Virus record (IMG/VR): IMGVR_UViG_3300008470_000317
Span: 1-28,593 of that record
Reading direction: 5' to 3' (one strand)
DNA: 28,593 nt
Origin: a virus
Shown here: piece by piece, positions 23,379 through 28,593 of the stretch
Numbering within the stretch: the stretch's first letter is position 1
Layout: each line of letters begins with the position of its first letter
Made by a program: the position numbers and the translations under genes
The notes under the pieces: model-generated
What the model saw: the letters and a program-made list of their open reading frames with translations, nothing else
Database searches by the model: none
What the model was told of the DNA's origin: nothing

Positions 23379-25183
23379 CAGACACCGCCTTGGGGAAGCC
23401 CGACACCAGGTCCGCCAGCACCGATGTTAGCGGGCATGGCTCCCGTGGGACCCTGTGGACCAGGCGCCGCGCCAGTCTCCTCGCGTCTGGGGGGCTCTAG
23501 GCCTCCACCCTGTGCACCGGGTTGCCTGTCAGCCTCGGGGTCTCCTGTGGGCACTGTACCCACGGGGTCGGGCGGAACCAGTTGGTCAAGTCCGATGAGT
23601 TCAAGGAGGGTCGTGTAGAACTTGTCGGGCGGAATGTGTCCAGCCTGCATGCCTGAGATGAGGGTTGCACTGTGCGCGGACATGTTACCCAGTTGGGTAG
23701 CTCGGTTGTCTTCAGAACCTGCATACACGGACACGGTGAAGTCAATCAACTGGCCAAGCTCGCCCTGGGCTTCCACAATCATGTGCATCGCGGTCAACTG
23801 GCGGTTGACAATCATGGGTACACGGTCACCCGCATGCCGCAGCCACTTGCTGCTGCCCTGGGGCAGGAGTTCCGCATACAACTTCAACGAAGACTCTGCC
23901 ATCCAGGCCACTGTCTTGAAGATGCCACGCTGGCGTCTGCCCTGACGTGTCTGTAGGAACCCATCGGAGAGCATTGCATTGGTCGCGAGCTTGTCGGTGC
24001 CTTGCCCACGGGTGTACGAGGGCAGCCCCAGCAGGTGTGCAATTGACTCCTGGATACGGGCGCGCATGATATGCACAGCCTGACCCACAACGGGTGCGGG
24101 AGGCGTGTAGAAGATTTGGGAGATTGGGACAGTGTTACCGCTCTTGATGGGGATAACACCACCCGGCACCCGGGGGCCCTTCATCATCGCAAAGAATGAC
24201 TCGGGGTCTTGAAGTAGGGCGGTCTGTACGAAGGTCTCGGACACAGACTGCAGAGCCGTGGCGAATTCAATCGTATCCAGCTCGTTCAGTTGGTTCTGGA
24301 GAGAGGCCAACATACTCGCGTCACTGACGCCTCGTACAGACTTCCGACCCGGCGTGAACAAGGTCATGTAAAATGGGTTGGGCAGGTGAGCGTAGGGGAG
24401 CTTGCCCGAGAACAGGGCTTCCTCAATGTCATCCGAGAAGTGGTGGAACTGTTCGCCCACAAGGTCGTAGACTTCGTAGATGACCACAGACTCGTAGATG
24501 CCCTGTAGCTTGGACTTCAGGCCCTTGGCCTCACCATCAATCTTGGACTTGAGGAAGTCAGGGAAGCTGGCGGACTTCAGTTTCTCTTTGGTCGACGCGG
24601 GGTACTGTGCGGGAACGGTCTTGCCGTCCTCATCCTTGGATGGCTTGCAGCGGCGTCGGAGTTCGGCCTTGGAGATGGTCGTGACTTCAATCACGTAGCG
24701 CAAGTTCTTCCAGTAGCGCGAGGACATGTCGTACCAGAGACGACTGTTGTCGAGGTTCTCGATGATGGGGTCTTCGTCCTCAAAGTCCCAGGAAATCTTG
24801 GTGATGCCCTGGCCCTTCTTAACCGAATCGGTGGCCAAGTCCCAGCACATGTCCTCAACTTCGTTCTTGGTCAGGGCCCAGTTGGCCAAAGCCTCTAGGG
24901 CCTTAGCGGGGTCGCGGAAGTCTTCCCGGCGGGGCTTGAGTGTGACCGTAGGCTTGTTGGGCACGGCAGACGCCGCGATGGTGTCAACGGTGGCATACAG
25001 GTGGTTCTGTGAGAACGAGTCAGACTGCCCAGCCATCCCTACGACTTCGGTCTTGAGTTCACTGCGGAACCACGCATCCACGATGTCCCACGTCTTGTGG
25101 TCCGTGATGGACTGGGCCTTGTGCAAGCCAATAAGCTCTACAATCTGCTCGTCGGTTAGTGCATCAGGGTTTGTCTTGGCCAT
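23378..25183 (-). CDS. Portal protein
   Basis: The 601-residue protein follows the large terminase and has the features of a podovirus portal: an N-terminal helical wing-like region with SDSFSQNHLYATVDTIAASAVP and a PTVTLKPRRE strand, the long stem/clip-like middle (VKKGQGITKISWDFEDEDPIIENLDNSRLWYD), a helical NQLNELDTIEFATALQSVS region and a Pro/Gly-rich disordered tail (last 60 residues). The ATG at 25183 has GGAG upstream. Twelve such subunits would form the DNA channel and the docking site for the terminase and the tail adaptor. The 71-base gap before it is the largest in this packaging block and holds no clear terminator. Confidence 0.85.
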   Translation of the reverse strand: MAKTNPDALTDEQIVELIGLHKAQSITDHKTWDIVDAWFRSELKTEVVGMAGQSDSFSQNHLYATVDTIAASAVPNKPTVTLKPRREDFRDPAKALEALANWALTKNEVEDMCWDLATDSVKKGQGITKISWDFEDEDPIIENLDNSRLWYDMSSRYWKNLRYVIEVTTISKAELRRRCKPSKDEDGKTVPAQYPASTKEKLKSASFPDFLKSKIDGEAKGLKSKLQGIYESVVIYEVYDLVGEQFHHFSDDIEEALFSGKLPYAHLPNPFYMTLFTPGRKSVRGVSDASMLASLQNQLNELDTIEFATALQSVSETFVQTALLQDPESFFAMMKGPRVPGGVIPIKSGNTVPISQIFYTPPAPVVGQAVHIMRARIQESIAHLLGLPSYTRGQGTDKLATNAMLSDGFLQTRQGRRQRGIFKTVAWMAESSLKLYAELLPQGSSKWLRHAGDRVPMIVNRQLTAMHMIVEAQGELGQLIDFTVSVYAGSEDNRATQLGNMSAHSATLISGMQAGHIPPDKFYTTLLELIGLDQLVPPDPVGTVPTGDPEADRQPGAQGGGLEPPRREETGAAPGPQGPTGAMPANIGAGGPGVGLPQGGV

Positions 25184-25254
25184 AGGGCGTAGCTCCAGGG
25201 ATGTCGTTGGATTATCACCACACAGGCTGGGGGCCTAGCGGTTTGCGGTTAGGG

Positions 25255-27030
25255 TCACTTGCGTCGGAGGGCTGTGCCCATCTTGTAGGGAACCACCCTA
25301 CTCTGGTTGGGCCTGTTGAGTGCATCTGCACCAGCCTTGTCAGCCTTGAGCGCGTTCCGGTACTCCGCCCACTCATCCGCAGTCAGTGTAACCTTCAGCC
25401 TCTGCTGGTTATTGATGCGGGGCTTGGAGGCGCCTCCGATAGCTCGTGCAGCCCACAGGGCCACCATGAGTGCGGACAACCGGTCATAGTGAGACCGGTC
25501 ACCTGCGCGCTTAAGTTGCTTCACACTGGCCAACTGCCTATCGCTGGGTGCGATGAGCTTCTGGTTCTGGTACCGGGCCGCCTGTGAGACAATCTCCGTG
25601 TCGAGTATCACCAGGCTGTCCATCAACTTGTCAATGTGGTGAGTCAACAGACGTGCGTTCGACGCCTGGCTGGCCCAGAGCCCCGGCTTGTAGGGCTTCT
25701 CGCAGTAGATGTTTGGGTAGTGCGCTGCGATGAGGTTGTCGATGATGGCCTGTCCGATTCCGTTACGTTCAACCGCAACCATAGCGTTTCCGTATCTAAC
25801 CGCCGCGGTCTCAACTGCCTTGCTGAAGGCTACGGTGTCAACGTGGGGGCTCGAATAGGATGCCACCTGGCGGATTTCATCGTTCCAGACTTCGAGCACA
25901 ACAAAGGCACTGTGGTCAGCGCCCGTGGATGCAGGGTCGACCCCGATGACGTAGCGGCCAGCGGCCTGCGCTGTGGGAGGCTCAAACTCGTGGTAGACTG
26001 CACCGGGCGGCATGTCCGTGTGGAGTGCGCTATCAATGTGAGGTTGGATGGCGTGGTTGGGCACAGCCGAGAACCCAGCCTGAATCCAACAGGACACGTC
26101 ATCGGACAGGAACCACACGTCGAAAAGCTCAGGCCAACGCTTGAGCGCGGGGTTGGAGGCCAACATGATGCGGCGGAACTGAAGGTTTCCAAAGGTCAGA
26201 CCCTTGTCTTCGTACTTGTCCAGGCGACGGAGTTCGTCCACAGTGGGTACGAAGTCGTCAGGCACAGGTCGGGAGTTCAGGACACTGTCCCAGTGAGGGG
26301 CGCACACGTATGTCCACCGACCCTCACCACGCTTGGCCAGGGCGCACATGTCACGCCAGTACTCCATGGAGGGTGCGCTGGGAGGGGCTGGAGTACACTC
26401 TGCGACGAAGAGGGCGTTCTCACGGTTGAACAGTGCGGGGGTCAGACCTGTGATGACACTAGCGGCGTCAGGCCAGAATGCGACCTCACTGGCGTGGAGG
26501 GCATCGACGGATAGACCGATACCAACATCTTCCTTCTGTGCAGACAGGATGCTGTAGGTGCCTCCGACTTCTGGGATGAAGTTCAGGTGCTTCATGGCCT
26601 TGTCATGGATGAGCGGCACCCGGAGTTCAGCGGGGAACGACCGGTACATCGAGTGAGCGCGCTTCAGAAGCCCAAGTGCGCGACTGTCCTTATCGGCGAT
26701 TGTAGCGGCCTCAAACTCCGGGTTGCGCATGGTCTTGATGAGGAAACCAGCTGCAGGTGTGTTGCTCTTACCTACCTGACGGGAACCCAGGGCACACAGG
26801 AACTTTGACTCACCACTGGACATACGTGGGGGGTTGTCGATGTACGAAAGCATCGTCGACTGCAGGTTGTGCGTAATCCGGTAGGGGTCGAATGGAATCT
26901 TTGCCCCGGTCTTCATGTCCCGGATATGCCCGAAGGAGGTCAAGAACTCCGAGGGCAGTAGATCCCGAGTCAGGTCCAGTGCGCGACTGCTAAACTTGGG
27001 ACCACTGTCATCTCGTGCGATGCGGCCCAA
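25255..27030 (-). CDS. terL: Terminase large subunit (DNA packaging motor)
   Basis: The 591-residue protein has both catalytic halves. The ATPase has a Walker A site GSRQVGKS (residues 82-89), a Walker B-like stretch SVDALHASEVAFW (about 174-186) with Glu182 as the likely catalytic acid, and a coupling motif VAECTP (209-214). The RNase H-like nuclease shows VIGVDPASTG (Asp365), VAVERNG (Glu421) and HYDRLSALMVALW (Asp516), the usual three acids. It would cut concatemers and drive DNA through the portal encoded next. The start is a TTG directly after the TAG of the preceding gene, with GGAGGG five bases from it. The two genes are in the same frame, so amber read-through would fuse them. Confidence 0.95.
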   Translation of the reverse strand: MGRIARDDSGPKFSSRALDLTRDLLPSEFLTSFGHIRDMKTGAKIPFDPYRITHNLQSTMLSYIDNPPRMSSGESKFLCALGSRQVGKSNTPAAGFLIKTMRNPEFEAATIADKDSRALGLLKRAHSMYRSFPAELRVPLIHDKAMKHLNFIPEVGGTYSILSAQKEDVGIGLSVDALHASEVAFWPDAASVITGLTPALFNRENALFVAECTPAPPSAPSMEYWRDMCALAKRGEGRWTYVCAPHWDSVLNSRPVPDDFVPTVDELRRLDKYEDKGLTFGNLQFRRIMLASNPALKRWPELFDVWFLSDDVSCWIQAGFSAVPNHAIQPHIDSALHTDMPPGAVYHEFEPPTAQAAGRYVIGVDPASTGADHSAFVVLEVWNDEIRQVASYSSPHVDTVAFSKAVETAAVRYGNAMVAVERNGIGQAIIDNLIAAHYPNIYCEKPYKPGLWASQASNARLLTHHIDKLMDSLVILDTEIVSQAARYQNQKLIAPSDRQLASVKQLKRAGDRSHYDRLSALMVALWAARAIGGASKPRINNQQRLKVTLTADEWAEYRNALKADKAGADALNRPNQSRVVPYKMGTALRRK

Positions 27031-27462
27031 CTAGCCCTCCGCCTTGGCGTCGTCTGGGGTGATGACTGTGACGACCTCCACCTCTTCAACGTGGAACCCT
27101 GGGACCACACCACGCTTGTCTTTTGCGGCTGCGACAGCCAGGGCCAGCGCCTGGTGACCTCCAGCCACACCACCCACCTTCACCACAGTCTGGGAATTGC
27201 CCAGAGCCTGCGCCGACACAATGTCCAGGTAGGGCTTCAGGGCCTTGAGCATGGCGGGTGGAATCTGGCCGAGGAGACCAAAGGACACCATCATCAGTGC
27301 AAGCTTGCCCCCAGTCGCAGGGTCATTGAGGTCTAGTCCAGCCACCAGTGCGGCCATCTTGGACCGGTCGTCGGGCTTCACCAGGAGCAGGAACGAGTCA
27401 TACTCCGAGGTGAACATCTCGGCAGACTCACCGGTGTTGGCTTGTAGTTCTCGCTTAGACAT
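27031..27462 (-). CDS. Small protein before terL, candidate small terminase subunit
   Basis: A 143-residue protein whose TAG touches the TTG of the terminase gene. The centre is helical and hydrophobic (KLALMMVSFGLLGQIPPAMLKALKPYLDIVSAQAL), followed by a Gly/Ala stretch (VGGVAGGHQALALAVAAAKDKR) and a beta-rich acidic end (EEVEVVTVITPDD). Small terminase subunits usually lie here and have similar lengths, but I see no clear helix-turn-helix. Direct adjacency and strict coupling to terL are the only support. It starts in a TGATG overlap with the gene before it. Confidence 0.5.
   Translation of the reverse strand: MSKRELQANTGESAEMFTSEYDSFLLLVKPDDRSKMAALVAGLDLNDPATGGKLALMMVSFGLLGQIPPAMLKALKPYLDIVSAQALGNSQTVVKVGGVAGGHQALALAVAAAKDKRGVVPGFHVEEVEVVTVITPDDAKAEG
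27035..27040 (-). promoter_or_regulatory. Ribosome binding site for the TTG start of terL
   Basis: GGAGGG inside the last codons of the preceding gene lies four to five bases from the TTG at 27030. The next in-frame Met is residue 39, which would remove the conserved N-terminal region, so the TTG is the likely true start. Confidence 0.75.
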
Positions 27463-28160
27463 CAGTGCTCCCTGACGGTGTGTAGCCGGGTCACGCGGGG
27501 ACCCTCTCGACGAGTTAGCATTCCTTCACGGACCATAACCCAGCCTTGTAGGGTGAACATAGGCCGAAGCAGCCGCTGGGGCACAGTGTATGGGGTGGTG
27601 TAGAGCTTGCCGTAGTCCTCTGCATCCTCCTCCTTGAACCCCCAGCTACGGAAAGGCACCTTGGCAAGGTCCACATTCTGCGCGAACAGGTTGAACCCGT
27701 TCATCTGGCGTAGCTCTCTAACAGCATTGTGGAGGTGGCTATAGATGGCAGTCGTGGAGGTAGAGTGCAGCGTAAGCGTATCCACCCCAGCGCACCACAG
27801 GGCGAGCAGACAGATGTTCCTAGTGATGTTCTTGCGACCAACAGCCCCCACGAACAGCCCGTCGTCCAGGACGTTGGCGACCTCGGCAGGGGTTGGAGGG
27901 TTGTCGCCCCAAGGTAGACCTTCGGGCCAAGCCTCGGGAGCTTTTAGGAAGCTGGGCCCGTTCAGTGCTCGGAACACCGTGGGACTGGAGCCACTGAACC
28001 TGCTGACGAACGCGGCGTTGTCCCAGTCCATCTCCTCGCGGGTGAACACGAAGTCGCGGAGCGCAGGGAGTAGCGCCAGGCCACCCCAGATACAACCCGA
28101 GCCCACCATGGCGCGCATATTCTTAACGGGAGTCTTGCGAGTGAGTGTACGGCTGCTCAT
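27462..28160 (-). CDS. Unknown late protein (232 aa)
   Basis: No family was recognised. The protein is basic at both ends (SSRTLTRKTPVKNMR; RREGPRVTRLHTVREH), with a Pro/Trp-rich middle (APEAWPEGLPWGDNPPTP) and two hydrophobic helices (GSGCIWGGLALLPALRDF and RNICLLALWCAGVDTL). It starts within an ATGA overlap with the gene before it and ends in TGATG with the next. The tight coupling to the terminase block suggests a packaging or head-assembly partner, which is inference only. Confidence 0.55.
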   Translation of the reverse strand: MSSRTLTRKTPVKNMRAMVGSGCIWGGLALLPALRDFVFTREEMDWDNAAFVSRFSGSSPTVFRALNGPSFLKAPEAWPEGLPWGDNPPTPAEVANVLDDGLFVGAVGRKNITRNICLLALWCAGVDTLTLHSTSTTAIYSHLHNAVRELRQMNGFNLFAQNVDLAKVPFRSWGFKEEDAEDYGKLYTTPYTVPQRLLRPMFTLQGWVMVREGMLTRREGPRVTRLHTVREH

Positions 28161-28477
28161 GGTGCAGTCTCCAAGTGTTCAGCCCAGGCAGGCTGGATGC
28201 AGTACTCCTCTAAGCGTCGCATGCCCTCCTTGCCCGAGCAGGCCGCTAGGTACCGCTCGTCGACGTCAAAGGTCGTCGTCTTGTAGTCCGTCTGTACAGT
28301 GAAGCGCACCACACCCTGTGCGGGTATCGTCACACAGGTCCAAGTGGTGTGGGGGGAGGTGGGCTGTGAGTACTCTCGGCCCAGGTCCATGAGGATTTGG
28401 CAGGCCATGTCCACACTGGCGATGGCACGGATGACATCGAATTTCACTACATCGAGGTTGGGGAGGTACACGTTCAT
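28157..28477 (-). CDS. Unknown small protein (106 aa)
   Basis: This 106-residue protein has a mixed alpha/beta pattern (NVYLPNLDVVKFDVIRAI, VVRFTVQTDYKTTTFDVDERY) and a helical C-terminus with three scattered Cys. No family was recognised. The ATG overlaps the TGA of the truncated upstream gene (ATGA) and its own TGA overlaps the next ATG in the same way. It belongs to the same translation-coupled string that leads into the terminase. Confidence 0.55.
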   Translation of the reverse strand: MNVYLPNLDVVKFDVIRAIASVDMACQILMDLGREYSQPTSPHTTWTCVTIPAQGVVRFTVQTDYKTTTFDVDERYLAACSGKEGMRRLEEYCIQPAWAEHLETAP

Positions 28478-28593
28478 TTGTCAACCGGGAAGGTGTTGTT
28501 GTAGCGCCAGTGCCTGGCCGAGGGGCTCAACAGGGTGTGCAGCATCTTCTCGGAGCACATGAACGCGTTGAACTGTGGGTCCCAGGTGAACAC
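28474..28593 (-). CDS. 3' end of an unknown gene, cut by window edge
   Basis: The frame is open from the right edge to a TGA at 28476-28474 and encodes 39 residues (VFTWDPQFNAFMCSEKMLHT, then a Leu/Ser/Arg stretch ending NNTFPVDK). The stop overlaps the next ATG as ATGA, the junction type used throughout this operon, which supports it as real. Too little is visible to assign a function. Confidence 0.6.
   Translation of the reverse strand: MFTWDPQFNAFMCSEKMLHTLLSPSARHWRYNNTFPVDK

Noticed and set aside
25636-26514. Plus-strand open frame of 292 codons
   Set aside because: It is the reverse-strand shadow of the terminase gene, whose catalytic motifs establish the real strand.
1-28593. tRNA genes, CRISPR arrays, insertion sequences, integrase or attachment sites
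   Set aside because: None could be recognised by reading; no regular spaced repeats or recombinase motifs were seen, although small tRNAs cannot be fully excluded without a covariance search.

Overview
The window is the late (virion-building) half of a tailed double-stranded DNA phage with podovirus-type architecture, GC-rich by eye. No host genes, tRNAs, rRNAs, insertion sequences or CRISPR arrays were seen. All genes but one read leftward (minus strand) and are packed almost without gaps, with TAATG, TGATG or ATGA stop/start overlaps at most junctions. The exception is a rightward gene cut by the left edge, whose C-terminus looks like an HNH endonuclease; it converges on the late operon. 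An apparent lipoprotein gene (lipobox LGAC) and strong Shine-Dalgarno sequences fit a bacterial, probably Gram-negative, host. The host cannot be named from the sequence.

Layout in the direction of transcription, right to left. (1) 28593-27031: a truncated gene and three small unknown genes. The last lies directly before the terminase and is a positional candidate for a small terminase subunit. (2) 27030-25255: large terminase with readable ATPase and nuclease motifs. (3) 25183-23378: portal. (4) 23378-20952: a zinc-ribbon protein, a small protein, and two beta-rich structural proteins, one with a jelly-roll-like domain. (5) 20868-17894: an acidic protein split by an apparent +1 frameshift, a scaffold-like protein, the probable major capsid protein and a decoration-like protein. 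A strong intrinsic terminator follows, in the position of T7 T-phi. (6) 17805-14255: tail adaptor-like and tail nozzle-like proteins (T7 gp11/gp12 positions). (7) 14246-12302: three small fibre or tail-accessory candidates, the first interrupted by an in-frame TGA. (8) 12235-3484: three proteins in the positions of the T7 gp14/15/16 ejection apparatus: a glycine-zipper membrane protein, a 519-aa helical protein and a giant 2075-aa protein. (9) 3424-1278: small structural or membrane proteins. (10) 1268-248: a predicted lipoprotein and a compact zinc metalloprotease of the metzincin (matrixin-like) type.

Together the genes form a packaging, head, tail and ejection assembly line ending in a possible host-interaction module. 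The most unusual content is the lipoprotein plus metzincin pair at the operon's end, the in-frame TGA in an otherwise intact tail gene, and the frameshift upstream of the scaffold gene. Genes for replication, RNA polymerase, holin and endolysin are not evident here.
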